From positions 1 to 64,000 of the forward strand of contig CAUZEA010000002.1 of NCBI GenBank assembly GCA_963578605.1: a stretch of DNA of 64,000 nt, read 5' to 3'. The DNA is from JAKVCB01 sp963578605. GTDB lineage: Bacteria; Planctomycetota; Planctomycetia; Pirellulales; Lacipirellulaceae. Each line of letters begins with the position of its first letter. The first letter of the stretch is position 1. The notes beneath the pieces were generated by a model. The model was given only the letters and a program-made list of their open reading frames with translations. It did no database searches and had not been told where the DNA came from. The position numbers were made by a program, and so were the translations under genes. Below, piece after piece: positions 16,192 through 26,428 of this stretch.

Positions 16192-17293
16192 TGTTGGGCG
16201 TTTGCAAAACAATACACGCCATGGCGGTGGCGTACTGGGGACCAATCGAATCGTTCCACGAGCCATTCCCCTGTTGGATAGCGATCAAGACGTCCCGAAT
16301 GGCTTTGTACCACGTTTGCCAGCGATCTCCTCCTGCCTGCCACATCGCCTGGACACCATAGTACTGGCCATAATAAAAATGGCCCCACTGGCCTTGGCGT
16401 CTATTCGAGGGGAGGAAGCCATCGAGGTAATCCAAGCCGTGCTCAATCTCACTTCCTTCATAAATTCCAGCGCTGTAGAGCGCCACAACTCCGGCGGCGG
16501 AACGAGGAAAACGGCTCCCAGGGGCTGGCAAGGTGTAACGAAATCCCCCATCGGCATTTTGACTCCGTTTGACATACTCGATGCAGAGATCGATGGTCTG
16601 ATTGGGGACGTGAATTCCGGCATTTCGTGCGGCACGCAACGCCATGATCTGGCAGATCGTGACCGAAAGGTCAGCATCAGCCCGAACCGGTTCGTAGCGC
16701 CAGCCCCCCTCGGCATTTTGTGTCCGTACGATCAATTCGACAGCACTATCGAGCTTGTCGCCCAGGTCTTTTCGCTGCGACATCCCATACACTTCTGCCA
16801 GGAACAGTGTTGCGAATCCATGGCCGTACATTGGACCGTGCAGGCTTGCATCGGGAACATAAATAAACCCACTCGGCACGGTGTGCTCAAGCAGAAAATC
16901 AACCACCTGGTCAACCTGCTGACCGTAAGGCCCGCGTCCCGGGGTACTGCCACTGGTGAGCAAGGCCAATCCCCCCAATCCGCAGACCGCCGCGTTTCGG
17001 CCCGACCCACGGGTTGCGAAGGCACCATCCTCGACCTGCTGCGCTGCCAGGTAAGCAAGGCCGGCCTCGATGGCAGGTACCGCAGGCAATATCAAGTCAG
17101 CAGCTGACTGCTCGGGATCTGGCAAGGCGGGTTGAGCCCGCGCCGGGATCGACGCCAACCAACCAGTCAGCCAGACCACCACTGGGAAACAAAGCCAGCG
17201 ACCGGCCGCAAAGATTTTGCAGGTTGCAAATACCGATGTCTGTTGAGAGCCGCGCATAGGGAACCGTTTTGTGTTGCTATCGAACGTTGTCAT
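16166..17293 (-). CDS. Exported prenyltransferase/squalene-cyclase-repeat protein
   Basis: About 375 residues. The start ATG 17293 has GAGG 8 nt upstream and overlaps the end of the preceding gene; ATG 17257 is an alternative. After a signal-like hydrophobic stretch (FPVVVWLTGWLASIPARA) the protein consists of alpha-alpha toroid repeats: AIEAGLAYLAAQQVEDGAF, QVDQVVDFLLEHTV, AVELIVRTQNAEGGWRY, CIEYVKRSQNADGGFRY, GLDYLDGFLP. The QN(A)-x-GG-W/F-x-Y motifs are the QW-like signature of prenyltransferase/squalene oxidase repeats. The catalytic acidic motif of true cyclases is not seen, so a binding or scaffold role is likelier. Last gene of the Bat-like operon; such proteins are frequent operon partners in planctomycetes. 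Confidence 0.8.
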   Translation of the reverse strand: MTTFDSNTKRFPMRGSQQTSVFATCKIFAAGRWLCFPVVVWLTGWLASIPARAQPALPDPEQSAADLILPAVPAIEAGLAYLAAQQVEDGAFATRGSGRNAAVCGLGGLALLTSGSTPGRGPYGQQVDQVVDFLLEHTVPSGFIYVPDASLHGPMYGHGFATLFLAEVYGMSQRKDLGDKLDSAVELIVRTQNAEGGWRYEPVRADADLSVTICQIMALRAARNAGIHVPNQTIDLCIEYVKRSQNADGGFRYTLPAPGSRFPRSAAGVVALYSAGIYEGSEIEHGLDYLDGFLPSNRRQGQWGHFYYGQYYGVQAMWQAGGDRWQTWYKAIRDVLIAIQQGNGSWNDSIGPQYATAMACIVLQTPNNVVPIFQR

Positions 17294-18068
17294 CTTGCCC
17301 ATCCTCAGCCAGGCGGCGGAAATATTTTTGGATTTCAAGCTTGTATTTCGGGAGAAATTCATCGGCAGGAGCCTGGATCAACTGTTCGCGGACCCGCTCA
17401 GGAAGATGCCCCCAGAGATCCTTTAACAATTGCTGCCAATCGGGTGTGTCAGCCGACTCGGCCTGACCACCGTCGCCACGCGCCGTTGAATCTTGTGCAG
17501 CAGCCCCCCCTTTTCCAGCAGTCGATTTTTTCGCGCCAGCCGGTCTGCCAGGCCGCGGAGCCCGATCCTGGGAGCGACGACTGCCCACCTGCTCATGCGA
17601 CCCGCTCTTCTGGGCCGACTGGCACTGCTTCTGCAGTTGGGCAATCAAGGCATCGAGGTCAGCTACCACCTGCACCTGGATTGGCACGGCCGGTTCCGTG
17701 GCATCGTGACGCGTGAGCAGTTCTTGCGCCCGACACATACCATCTCGCACGCGATGTAAGGGCGAATTTGCTTGCCCAATATCCTCTCCCTCATCCGCTG
17801 AAGATGTCCGCTTCGTCGGAACCGGCACCGTGGTTGCCGGATCGTTTTGATCCCGGGCCGGAATTGCAAACAGGTCTGGCCCCAGGTCCTCCAGCAAACC
17901 TGCACCAAGCGACTCGCTGACGGGCAGCTTGGCGGGTGTTTCTGCTGCCCACAGGGGAACGACCCCGACGAGGATGAAAACAGCCACAATGAAGAGCGCG
18001 TAGGGGGACGAAGTCAACGGGTTCATGATTGTTTGCCGAAAGTGTGACTGGATTAAGGTTCGAGCCAT
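17277..18068 (-). CDS. Exported hypothetical protein of the Bat-like operon
   Basis: 263 residues from ATG 18068, which has AGAGGAG 8 nt upstream; the frame is open further upstream but overlaps the preceding gene. An N-terminal hydrophobic helix (YALFIVAVFILVGVVPLWA) is followed by a polar Pro/Thr/Gly/Ser-rich region and a helical stretch (VADLDALIAQLQKQCQ), ending with LLKDLWGHLPERVREQL and FLPKYKLEIQKYFRRLAED. The last part resembles the C-terminal tail found in several planctomycete Bat-operon proteins, where the phrase L-W-G-x-L-P-x-x-x-x-x-x-L recurs. Function unknown. It is wedged between the DUF4175-like gene and the prenyltransferase-fold gene, overlapping the latter. Confidence 0.7.
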   Translation of the reverse strand: MARTLIQSHFRQTIMNPLTSSPYALFIVAVFILVGVVPLWAAETPAKLPVSESLGAGLLEDLGPDLFAIPARDQNDPATTVPVPTKRTSSADEGEDIGQANSPLHRVRDGMCRAQELLTRHDATEPAVPIQVQVVADLDALIAQLQKQCQSAQKSGSHEQVGSRRSQDRAPRPGRPAGAKKSTAGKGGAAAQDSTARGDGGQAESADTPDWQQLLKDLWGHLPERVREQLIQAPADEFLPKYKLEIQKYFRRLAEDGQDDNVR

Positions 18069-18138
18069 GTTTGGCGCTCCTCTGAAACAAGCTTTCCACA
18101 ACAGGCAATAACGGTACGTCGGGCTCATCGAGCGGCAT

Positions 18139-21100
18139 TTAGTCAGGCAGTTCCCGATCGAATTGCTCAAAGAGTTCCTGCCAGCCCTTCGTATCGTTAT
18201 CACCATCCGGTGAGCTATTTTCATTATTTCGCGAAAGGATCTCCAAGACCAGCTGTGCGAGGTCGCCCTGCTCTTCGGCAAGTTGTTCGGGGGAGGCCCC
18301 GGCTACCTCGGTTCGCACGTTAAGGTCTGCTTGCATGGCCCGCAACAGTTTCAGTTCGGCCAACTGGAGCCGGGGCCCTTGCTGCGGGTTACCCGACTGG
18401 CCACCCGACTGGTCACCTCCCCCTGGATCGTCCTCGCTGGGAGCCGAAGGGTCGACCTGGAGTGCATTGGCCATTTGCTGTAGCCGATTCAGTGCCTTGC
18501 TTTCCGACACCTGGGTCGGGTTTGCGGTCTGTTGTTGCTTGAGCAGGTCGGTGGCCTGCTGAAGGTTGTCACCTGCTTTGGAGAGCACGAATTGAAACGC
18601 ACCAAGATTCTTGACCAGCTCCCTCCACTGTTGAACCTGATCGACCAGCTGCGCTTCTTGACTGGCCAGCTGTCCGACTGCTTGGGTTTGCTCAAACGAG
18701 AGTTTTTCATCGGGATTGCGTTGCTGATCAAGCTGCCGGGTTTGGTCGAGCACGTGGGCTTGCCTTGCAACCGCCTCGCGAAGAGCTTCTTGCAGCGATT
18801 CGGTTTGTTGTTGAGCCAGTTCTCGTTCGGCCCGCCGTCGGGCATCGGCAAGTTGCCTGGCTGCCTCATCCAGATCTTGTTCGGCAGCCCGTGCCTGACG
18901 CCCCGAGGGGGGGCCCGTGGAAGTTTGCAACTGCCTGGCAGCCTGGTCTGCATTTTGGCCAGCCTGATCTGCCTGCAAGCGTTTTAACTGCCGTGCCAGT
19001 GTCTGGGTGCGCTGCTCAAGTTCTTGCGCTTCTCTGGTAAGTTTTTGCTTCTCTTGGCCTGGTTGAACGGCCTGCGAAGTTGGTTTGCCTGATTCAATCT
19101 TGGTCCGTAACTGCCCCAGCTGGTTTTGCAAATTGGCCAGTTTGCGCTCTGCCTCCCGCAGGCCTGCTACTCGTTTTTCCAAATCGTGCTCGCGGCGGTT
19201 ACGAAGTTCCTCGAGCAACTGCTCGAGATCATCGGCCACTTGTTCTTGGAGTTCGGTCGCGAGCCCCACGTGGTTTTGACGAATCTGTCGGGTGGCATCC
19301 CGCAGCTTGACTCCCGTACCAAGCTGCCGTGCAACAGCCACAGTGTTTGCCATTGTTTCGGTAGCGGCCGATGGCGCTTCGGCCTCATCGCGACTCGCAT
19401 TTTCGATATCGTGCATCAGTTTTTCAAACCGCCGGCTGAGCTCGGCCTGGCTTTCAGCGACCTGCGTACGCAGGTCACGGCTGGACCTGCTTTCGGTCTG
19501 TCCCTGTTGCAAATTATCGGTAATGGCGTTGTCGCGGGTACGATCCCGCAGTTCGAGCTGGCTGCTCCGGAGCTGGGCAACTTCGCGGGCAAAACGCTCG
19601 TAACCAGCCCAACGTGCCAGTTCATCGAGCAACTTTTCAAGCGTGTCGATCACCGCCGCTTGCCCAGCCGCCGCCGCGGTAAAATTGTCGCCAAGCTGAC
19701 TGGTTTGGCTTTCTGGATTTTCAACAAATCGTCGCGCGGCAGTGAGGTTGTGACCAACCTGTGACAGCGGTCCAACCGTCAAGGCAGCCAACTCGGTTTC
19801 GACTGTTCGGACCCGCTGACGAATCTCCGAGGCTTCCAGTTGATTGATTTCCAATTCGCGGGTCAAAGCGGCTAAATTGGCCGGAACTCCTTCTCGAGAA
19901 TCTCCAAGTTTCCGCGCAATGCGACGCTGATTGAACTCTGTGGCCTGTAGCGCAGCGTGGCTCGCTTCGGCCAGCTGGCCAGATGGATCGATTTGGATGG
20001 CAAGGCGACCGACACTTTCGCGTGTCGTGCGCTGAAGGTTAAGTGCTTGCTCAAGTCGACGGGCAATTTGCGCGAGGCGATCGGCGATACGTTGCTCCAA
20101 CTCATCCTGCGTGATGATGGTGAGGCGTCGGGGTGTAGCCGCCTCCCCCCTGCCGGGGCGGTAATCCGAAGCACGGGCAAGCAGAGTGACTTGATCTCCA
20201 GGCTCCAGTTCAAGACTTTCCAGCGGCCAGTCGATCGCGGCGGTACGCACCTCGCCAGGCTGGTCCTGAAACGAGCCGGTCAGACCGGTGATACGATCGG
20301 GCCCATGGTACAAATCCATCACTTGCGCCTCCTCGGCCGTTTGCCCGGCACGAGAAAAGGCGACCTCGATACTGCGGATTCTTAAGTTGTCGGTCGCGTT
20401 GACCTGGACCGGCACAATCGCCTGGGGCACAACCCACAAATCCGTCATGGGACCTCCCCACGACACGAGCGGTGGCGAGTCGTTCACGACACGAAGCTGC
20501 CAACGTTCGCTCTTGCCGATCAGGCCACGGGTGTCTTTAAATTCGAGCCAGTACGATCCCGACTTGCTGGCCATCCAGTCAGATCCGCTCAAACGAAACT
20601 CCTGCAACTGCTCGTCATTTGCCGAAGAAGTCAACGGGATCGGCATCACCTCAGCGGCATCGAAACAAAGTCGAGACTGTTGGACGGCACGATCCACTCC
20701 AGCTGACAGTTCAATTTTAGTTCCTTCCAATAGATGCAGATTCTTTTCTGCGGCGAGCGTTGGCAACCCGGTATATGCCGGAGGAGTGATCAGAAGGTCC
20801 AGCGAAGCCATGCGTGGCGGCTCGACAACCTCGACAAAGTGCCATGGCATATTAAGATCATCGCCTCCGGTAGCACGAAACTCAAACGATTGTTGAACCG
20901 AGTCTCGGCGAGCTACCATCATATCGCCGATTTGCTGCATAGGAACGGACTCAAGACGGTGCCCGCGGTCCGTTTCATGGCGGTAATGGATTTTAACCTG
21001 CCCAGGAAGCTTGCGATGCTGATCCATCAACTCCACTTCGAAAGGCTGCCCTACCGCTAAACGCAGGGGGGGGTCTTGAAATCTGAGCTGGTGAACTCGA

Positions 21101-21669
21101 GGCCACTGTGTTGATCCCAGTGGCAGAACAAGACGATGCATTGCGGTACCCACACTTTCGAAGTCCACAACGATGGCCCCGAGGGTAACCACCAAGACCA
21201 ACGCTACTCCGCCGGCAGCACGAAGAAGCGGCCGGCCATCGACAATCCGAGCCAATGGTAAATCTTCAACGACGGTGGAGGTCTCGGTCACAACGGCCCG
21301 ACGGAGCGCCGGCGAACCAGCAGTCGGATCATTTTCAGCTTGTTGAAGAAAATCAAGGGAACTGGAAAGCCGATCGTTCAGTTGAGGAAAGGCGGACTCG
21401 ATACGTTGTGAAACTGCCAGGGTGGAAATGGGACGTCGCCAGAAAGGGACCAGGAAACACCAGACCGACCAGATTGCGATACCAACCAGAATCGCGGTCG
21501 CCATCAACCGTAAACCTGGATCAAAATAGCGAAACAGGTAATCAGACAGCCCCAGCACACAGGCCGCAGCCAGGATCGCCGTAGCCATCCAGCAGACGCC
21601 GGTCGCAACACGATGCCACACCAGGCGGCGACGAATCGCATTGACGTTTTGGGCAATCGGATGGGGCAT
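18139..21669 (-). CDS. Giant DUF4175-like coiled-coil membrane protein
   Basis: 1176 residues. Two N-terminal membrane helices (GVCWMATAILAAACVLGL and LRLMATAILVGIAIWSVWC) are followed by AVSQRIESAFPQLNDRLSSSLDF, a DUF4175-type signature, another helix (LLRAAGGVALVLVVTLGAIVV) and a beta-rich extracytoplasmic section to about residue 470. The remaining 700 residues are strongly helical and Gln/Glu/Arg/Ala-rich with heptad patterning (for example LEQLLEELRNRREHDLEKRV), i.e. long coiled coils. A Ser/Gly/Gln-rich linker precedes the acidic end. This protein is a standard member of planctomycete MoxR/VWA operons; its activity is not known to me. Confidence 0.8.
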   Translation of the reverse strand: MPHPIAQNVNAIRRRLVWHRVATGVCWMATAILAAACVLGLSDYLFRYFDPGLRLMATAILVGIAIWSVWCFLVPFWRRPISTLAVSQRIESAFPQLNDRLSSSLDFLQQAENDPTAGSPALRRAVVTETSTVVEDLPLARIVDGRPLLRAAGGVALVLVVTLGAIVVDFESVGTAMHRLVLPLGSTQWPRVHQLRFQDPPLRLAVGQPFEVELMDQHRKLPGQVKIHYRHETDRGHRLESVPMQQIGDMMVARRDSVQQSFEFRATGGDDLNMPWHFVEVVEPPRMASLDLLITPPAYTGLPTLAAEKNLHLLEGTKIELSAGVDRAVQQSRLCFDAAEVMPIPLTSSANDEQLQEFRLSGSDWMASKSGSYWLEFKDTRGLIGKSERWQLRVVNDSPPLVSWGGPMTDLWVVPQAIVPVQVNATDNLRIRSIEVAFSRAGQTAEEAQVMDLYHGPDRITGLTGSFQDQPGEVRTAAIDWPLESLELEPGDQVTLLARASDYRPGRGEAATPRRLTIITQDELEQRIADRLAQIARRLEQALNLQRTTRESVGRLAIQIDPSGQLAEASHAALQATEFNQRRIARKLGDSREGVPANLAALTRELEINQLEASEIRQRVRTVETELAALTVGPLSQVGHNLTAARRFVENPESQTSQLGDNFTAAAAGQAAVIDTLEKLLDELARWAGYERFAREVAQLRSSQLELRDRTRDNAITDNLQQGQTESRSSRDLRTQVAESQAELSRRFEKLMHDIENASRDEAEAPSAATETMANTVAVARQLGTGVKLRDATRQIRQNHVGLATELQEQVADDLEQLLEELRNRREHDLEKRVAGLREAERKLANLQNQLGQLRTKIESGKPTSQAVQPGQEKQKLTREAQELEQRTQTLARQLKRLQADQAGQNADQAARQLQTSTGPPSGRQARAAEQDLDEAARQLADARRRAERELAQQQTESLQEALREAVARQAHVLDQTRQLDQQRNPDEKLSFEQTQAVGQLASQEAQLVDQVQQWRELVKNLGAFQFVLSKAGDNLQQATDLLKQQQTANPTQVSESKALNRLQQMANALQVDPSAPSEDDPGGGDQSGGQSGNPQQGPRLQLAELKLLRAMQADLNVRTEVAGASPEQLAEEQGDLAQLVLEILSRNNENSSPDGDNDTKGWQELFEQFDRELPD

Positions 21670-21824
21670 GGCGAGCGGAGTTCTATGCTAAAACGAACAA
21701 CAACAACCTTGGTAAAGCAAGTTACGCACACATCTGGACATCGCTCCCTCTCACAAACCGTCAACCAACTGCATACCTCCGGCCGGAGGGGACATTGATG
21801 ATTATCGCGGGTACGACCTCTTCT

Positions 21825-24197
21825 CTACAACATTCCTACTCTCCGTCTCACGATCCATTCGGTGATGATCAGGGCAAGCAACAGGGCCAAAACGGCAGGG
21901 TGGTTCCAGAGCGGGATAGGTGGCAAATTCTGGATGGCAATCCGCCGTCCGGCTGGCAATGCATCAAGCAGCGTATGGGCCATTTCGAACGTGAAGAACT
22001 GCCCATGGGTGGTATTGGCTGCGGTAGTTAGCGCGGCTCGATCCATCTGCAATTGGGCAAATTCACCCGGGGGGGTTTTGACGACAAATTGGGCAGTCGG
22101 GGTCCCTTGGGGCAAAACGGGCTCGACCAGCAGCAGCCGGTAGGTCCCGGGTGCGAGCCCGGTCAGTGTCCCCGAGTAGATATCGCGAGTTGGCTGATTT
22201 TGCTCAAGTGTCACCCGCTGCCTCGAGAGTCCCGGTGTTTCAAGGAGCAGGGTTGCGGTATCTTTGAGCGGCGCAGTTCGGTGATCACCAAAGCGAAGCT
22301 GTACTTCCACCGGCTGATCACGCGTGTATTCTCGCCGGTCGACCGCGAGTTCGACGTTACCGGATCCCTCAAGTTTTGACCGGGCAAGAAAGCGAATGGT
22401 TTGCACCCAGTAGCGGGCAAAAAACAGGTCGCCGATACGAAACCGCCACCGCCAGGTTGCGTCGGTCGCATGAAAGAGCACGCGCCCATTGCCAAAGTAC
22501 TGAAAGCAAATCGCGGGAAGATTCTGGCCATTGGATCCGGTACGCGTGGGGTGTTCGGCGAGGACCTGGGCAGCGGGTTTCAATCGCCCGACCTCGGCTA
22601 ACCAATAGATCGGCGGTAAATTGCGCCATATTTCACGAGTGGCCTCGAACGACTCTCCCAGTTGCATTGCCGAGCTGCGCAGGCCAAGAGGGGTAAGCTG
22701 GGGCGAAAATCCTGTCGTTGAGTCATGAGGGTCGTACCCATACCGGGCCGAACCGATCTCAACAGGCAGCAGCAGCGAAACGGCAGAAATACCGCTGTAC
22801 AGCCACGGCATAAACCGAGGTCCTGCCAGGAATGCAATTCCCCCACCCTTCTCTTCAACGAGCGCCTGGATGTTTGGCCAGACGGACCTTGGCAGGAGTT
22901 GCGGATCGGTATCCCCGAATAGCACGACGTCGTATTCGAAAAGTGCGTCACGTCCTACGGGAAATGCCCTCAGAGCCACACGATCCTGCGCCGCATAATC
23001 GGCGTCAGCCTGTTGCAAGTAGGTCGATAACTCGATGGTCGGATCGCGGTCCAGGAGCGTCTTGAGATAGCGGAATTCGTAGCTGGGATAAGCCTGCACA
23101 AACAATACGCGGATTTTTTCGTCGCGCACGGTAATGGTGTGTTGCTGTCGGTTATTCTCCAGATTGATTTCATCATCTTGAGGCTCGATCTCAAGGACGT
23201 ACTGGAATTCGCCCGGCCTGGTGGGGCGGTGCGTAAGTTGCACCGGTTCTGCTTGCCCGGAGGGTCCCAAACGGATCTGCTGTTCTGCGAGCACATCGGT
23301 CTGATCCGGATGCCGTAAAACGACACGGACCACTTCATTTGCGATTCCGTGGGCACGGATCGTGGCGTGAAAACTTACCCAGTCGTCGACAAAAACGATA
23401 TCATCGACAAGCACATCCGCCAGTTCGAGATCACGGGGCGGTTGATCGCTCCCCAGGCCAACAGCATACAACGGGACTCCCCGGCGACGAGCAATCTGGG
23501 CAGCGTAGTCCAGAGATTTTCCAGCCGTATTGACACCATCGGTCAGCAGGATCATGGCTGCGGGAGGCCCATTTGGATAGTCGCCAATCGCGTGGACCAC
23601 CGCATCTCCGAGTCGTGTTGTTTGCGCCGTTTCATTTTCGGTCGTGAGCCCGTCAATGGCTGCGACTTGCTGATTCAACTCTCCATCGATTCGCTCAATA
23701 CCACTGGCAACCTGGTAGATGTGAAGTTGGTAATTTTCGGCAAGTTTTCGCAGCAACTCTCCATGGTCGCCAGTGATGATTTGCTTTGCGAGATTGATTC
23801 TCGTCGGCTCGTCGATTCCCAAGTCCAGCAGTTTCTGGTTCAGTTCCGGCTGGTACCTATCGGAAATCTGCATACTTGCCGACCGATCAACGAGAACAGC
23901 AATCCCCGGGGGGACGGTTCGTTTCAGTACGATGCCAACTTGGGCCAACATCAACAGCAGCAGGCCAATGACAGCAAGTCGCAACGTCGCTAACCCGACC
24001 CGCAGCACGCGACTCGCGCTACTGTTTTCTCGCGCGTAGAAAAATGCGACACAACCAACCACCACAAGGAGGGACAACAGAGTTGCCCAGGGTGGCCACG
24101 GCCAGGTCCACTGGAGTTCACCAGCAGCAGCGCCATTCGTGTCGCTGTACGGCCCACTCCACCAATCGGCAAGCCAGTTCGGTAAATGGTGTGTCAT
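21825..24197 (-). CDS. Membrane VWA-domain protein with GATase-like fold (Bat-operon)
   Basis: 790 residues. Two N-terminal helices (ATLLSLLVVVGCVAFFYA and LRLAVIGLLLLMLAQVGIV) precede a von Willebrand A domain with a MIDAS motif DRSASM near residue 107 and the later Thr (LTDGVNTAG). A beta-sandwich section follows, then a class-I glutamine-amidotransferase-like segment (RVLFVQAYPSYEFRYLKTLL, EYDVVLFGDTDPQLL, GGGIAFLAGPRFMP), and a C-terminal membrane helix. The start ATG overlaps the stop of the upstream gene (ATGA), implying translational coupling. Likely a periplasm-facing metal-ion-dependent adhesion/complex-assembly protein acting with MoxR. Confidence 0.85.
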   Translation of the reverse strand: MTHHLPNWLADWWSGPYSDTNGAAAGELQWTWPWPPWATLLSLLVVVGCVAFFYARENSSASRVLRVGLATLRLAVIGLLLLMLAQVGIVLKRTVPPGIAVLVDRSASMQISDRYQPELNQKLLDLGIDEPTRINLAKQIITGDHGELLRKLAENYQLHIYQVASGIERIDGELNQQVAAIDGLTTENETAQTTRLGDAVVHAIGDYPNGPPAAMILLTDGVNTAGKSLDYAAQIARRRGVPLYAVGLGSDQPPRDLELADVLVDDIVFVDDWVSFHATIRAHGIANEVVRVVLRHPDQTDVLAEQQIRLGPSGQAEPVQLTHRPTRPGEFQYVLEIEPQDDEINLENNRQQHTITVRDEKIRVLFVQAYPSYEFRYLKTLLDRDPTIELSTYLQQADADYAAQDRVALRAFPVGRDALFEYDVVLFGDTDPQLLPRSVWPNIQALVEEKGGGIAFLAGPRFMPWLYSGISAVSLLLPVEIGSARYGYDPHDSTTGFSPQLTPLGLRSSAMQLGESFEATREIWRNLPPIYWLAEVGRLKPAAQVLAEHPTRTGSNGQNLPAICFQYFGNGRVLFHATDATWRWRFRIGDLFFARYWVQTIRFLARSKLEGSGNVELAVDRREYTRDQPVEVQLRFGDHRTAPLKDTATLLLETPGLSRQRVTLEQNQPTRDIYSGTLTGLAPGTYRLLLVEPVLPQGTPTAQFVVKTPPGEFAQLQMDRAALTTAANTTHGQFFTFEMAHTLLDALPAGRRIAIQNLPPIPLWNHPAVLALLLALIITEWIVRRRVGML

Positions 24198-26428
24198 GCG
24201 GCCCCTTTCCGGAATGACCAGGCCAGGCCAACATCCAACAGTGCCAACAGGAGCGCCATGTAGAGGAGTGCATGTTGCAATCCAGCAATTTGCACCGGCT
24301 GGCGAGCGGTCGAGGCAGCCGCTGCCTGCCCATCTTTCTGGATGTGTAGTTCTGGGGGAAGCTCCTCTTGGCCAATTCGAGCCAGGTCCGATTCGGCAGG
24401 ATCAACATTCAAGGCGAACTTTTGCACGGTGTTGTAAACCGTTACCGTATAAACCTCGCTCAGATCGGTTTGATCGTACATCCAATGAAGACCGCCAGGC
24501 GAATCGGATAAGGAAACGGCATCGACTTGTTTGTCAGGACGTTCAATACGGGCCTCTTGACCGAACGCCCCGTCCGGAACCGACGCCCCGATCGGTTCCC
24601 CAACACGTCGTGCCCCGAGTGCGTCGGCCGGCCCCATGGCGTAAAGCAGCATCTCGCGCACGATTGGCAGGAAGCTTGGCCAGGCGGGCATTGTCGACCA
24701 CGGTTGGCCGGTTGCCGGATCTACCGAATCGAGGTCGCAGGCGGTCGCAACCAACACCGAGCGTCCTCGCCCGACTGGCGCAGTAACAATGAAAGGATCG
24801 CCATTCTCCAGCGCAACGGCTATTTGCGCATGCTTATGGTCCTCGGGAATTTCGAGCTGGTAATAGCAGGCAACTGGCGTTGTCAGCAAGCCAGCCCGTT
24901 CCTGCCCCTCGAAGACCTCTACGATCGGATGACGGTAGTCGCGCGGGTCAAGACCATAGCTGGGTCGGCTTGCCAAATCACCCAAGCGGGCTGGGAGCAA
25001 ATATCCAGTCGCGCTGCCTTCACCCAACGTCTGATTGTACTGGTCGGGAAGAACCTGATCGCCGAGAAAGACGATCACCCCACCCCCTTTCCGCAGATAT
25101 TTAACCAACTGGCTGGCTTCCGTCTTGGTAAGTTGGGGTACGTTGCAGAGTACAACGCAATCGAACTGGTCAAAATTTGCGTCAACGAGTTCACCATCGG
25201 AAATAACGACCGGATGCAGTGGGGAAAAACCTGCTGAGTCGGATGGAGAGGGGTTTAAAGCACGCGCCAGATAGGATGCGGCTCCCGGACGCCCTGCAAC
25301 ACAGAGCACCTGTAACTCTTCTTTAACCGGGAAGATGAGGGAGCGTGCATTGTCGATGGTGAGCCGATCGCCCGCAATTCGCAATGATACTTTGTGGTTG
25401 CCTGGCACCTGAAATCGGTGCGTAAAATCGACCGAGGCTTCGGCACGGGGAGCGACATCGACAGTTTTTTCGGCAACGACGACATCCTCTACCAAGAGTT
25501 GCACTGGCAAAGCTGTTTCGGCAACGCTGCTATAATTGGCTACCATGCCATAAAGCGAGGCAGCAGTCCTGGGCGTTGAAAAGGGTGCACGGCTTGCCAA
25601 ACGGACAACGGCACGATTGGGCATATCAACCTGACCAACGTCCACAACAATCAATCTGGCGATGGCGGAGAGTTCGGCAATTTGTTGTCTGGCAGAAGAC
25701 ATTTCCGATTGATCGCCAGAGGATGTCGCCGGCCGGCCGGTGAGTTCTGGCAATTGCCAACTGGCCCTTCCCAAATCGGTGAAGAAATAGACCTCTTGTC
25801 GGTCGACTCCCGATCCTGAACCGCTATCACCATCCAAGGTTTTGCGAATCATCTGCAACGTGGCGGAAAGGTCGGCTCCCTGATGAGAGAGCTTCAGTGC
25901 AGAAATCTCCCGCACAACGGTTACTTTGTCAGGGCTTGGTCGCGGGTACACCAGGTCAGGTGGTTGCCCCATAACCACAAGTGTGAACGTATCGCCCACG
26001 CTGGCGTCTTCTACAAGTTCGCGTGCCAGCTGCCGTGCCCGCTCGAACAGGGACTGCTCATCGCTCTTAAAAGCCATTGAGAAAGAACCATCGATTACGA
26101 TCACGCGATGCGTCGGCGCGCCCACGCCACGCGCCTGCCCGATCTTTTGGCTGGTAGGTTCGGCCAGGGCCAGGACCACCAATACGATCAACAGTGTGCG
26201 CAAGGCGATCAAGAGCCAATTCTGCAGCCGCAGGCGGCGGGCATTCTTTCGCACCGCTGCCCGCAGAAATTCAACCGCTGCCCAGGAAACTTGACGAAAT
26301 CGACGTCGGCTCCAAAGGTGAATCAACAGTGGTGCGGCGGCGGCGGCCAGCCAACCAAGCATCGCCAGATTGGTGAAGCCAAATGCCAGTAACGGTTTTG
26401 TCAACAAGACCACGGCAACTCCACTCAT
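24194..26428 (-). CDS. BatA-N/VWA-domain membrane protein
   Basis: 744 residues. The N-terminal aerotolerance-regulator (BatA) domain is clear: helix FTNLAMLGWLAAAAAPLLIHLW followed by SRRRFRQVSWAAVEFLRAA and the helix LLIALRTLLIVLVVLALAEP. A VWA domain with MIDAS DGSFSM near residue 132 follows, then a beta-sandwich region and a GATase-like segment (LVDANFDQFDCVVLCNVPQL, KGGGVIVFLGDQV), ending in a C-terminal helix (ALLYMALLLALLDVGLAW). It overlaps the DUF58 gene by ATGA upstream and the next VWA gene by ATGA downstream, so the three genes are coupled. Confidence 0.88.
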   Translation of the reverse strand: MSGVAVVLLTKPLLAFGFTNLAMLGWLAAAAAPLLIHLWSRRRFRQVSWAAVEFLRAAVRKNARRLRLQNWLLIALRTLLIVLVVLALAEPTSQKIGQARGVGAPTHRVIVIDGSFSMAFKSDEQSLFERARQLARELVEDASVGDTFTLVVMGQPPDLVYPRPSPDKVTVVREISALKLSHQGADLSATLQMIRKTLDGDSGSGSGVDRQEVYFFTDLGRASWQLPELTGRPATSSGDQSEMSSARQQIAELSAIARLIVVDVGQVDMPNRAVVRLASRAPFSTPRTAASLYGMVANYSSVAETALPVQLLVEDVVVAEKTVDVAPRAEASVDFTHRFQVPGNHKVSLRIAGDRLTIDNARSLIFPVKEELQVLCVAGRPGAASYLARALNPSPSDSAGFSPLHPVVISDGELVDANFDQFDCVVLCNVPQLTKTEASQLVKYLRKGGGVIVFLGDQVLPDQYNQTLGEGSATGYLLPARLGDLASRPSYGLDPRDYRHPIVEVFEGQERAGLLTTPVACYYQLEIPEDHKHAQIAVALENGDPFIVTAPVGRGRSVLVATACDLDSVDPATGQPWSTMPAWPSFLPIVREMLLYAMGPADALGARRVGEPIGASVPDGAFGQEARIERPDKQVDAVSLSDSPGGLHWMYDQTDLSEVYTVTVYNTVQKFALNVDPAESDLARIGQEELPPELHIQKDGQAAAASTARQPVQIAGLQHALLYMALLLALLDVGLAWSFRKGAA

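Noticed and set aside
16148..17107. Long plus-strand frame opposite the prenyltransferase-fold gene
   Set aside because: Antisense shadow of a gene with clear QW-like repeats.
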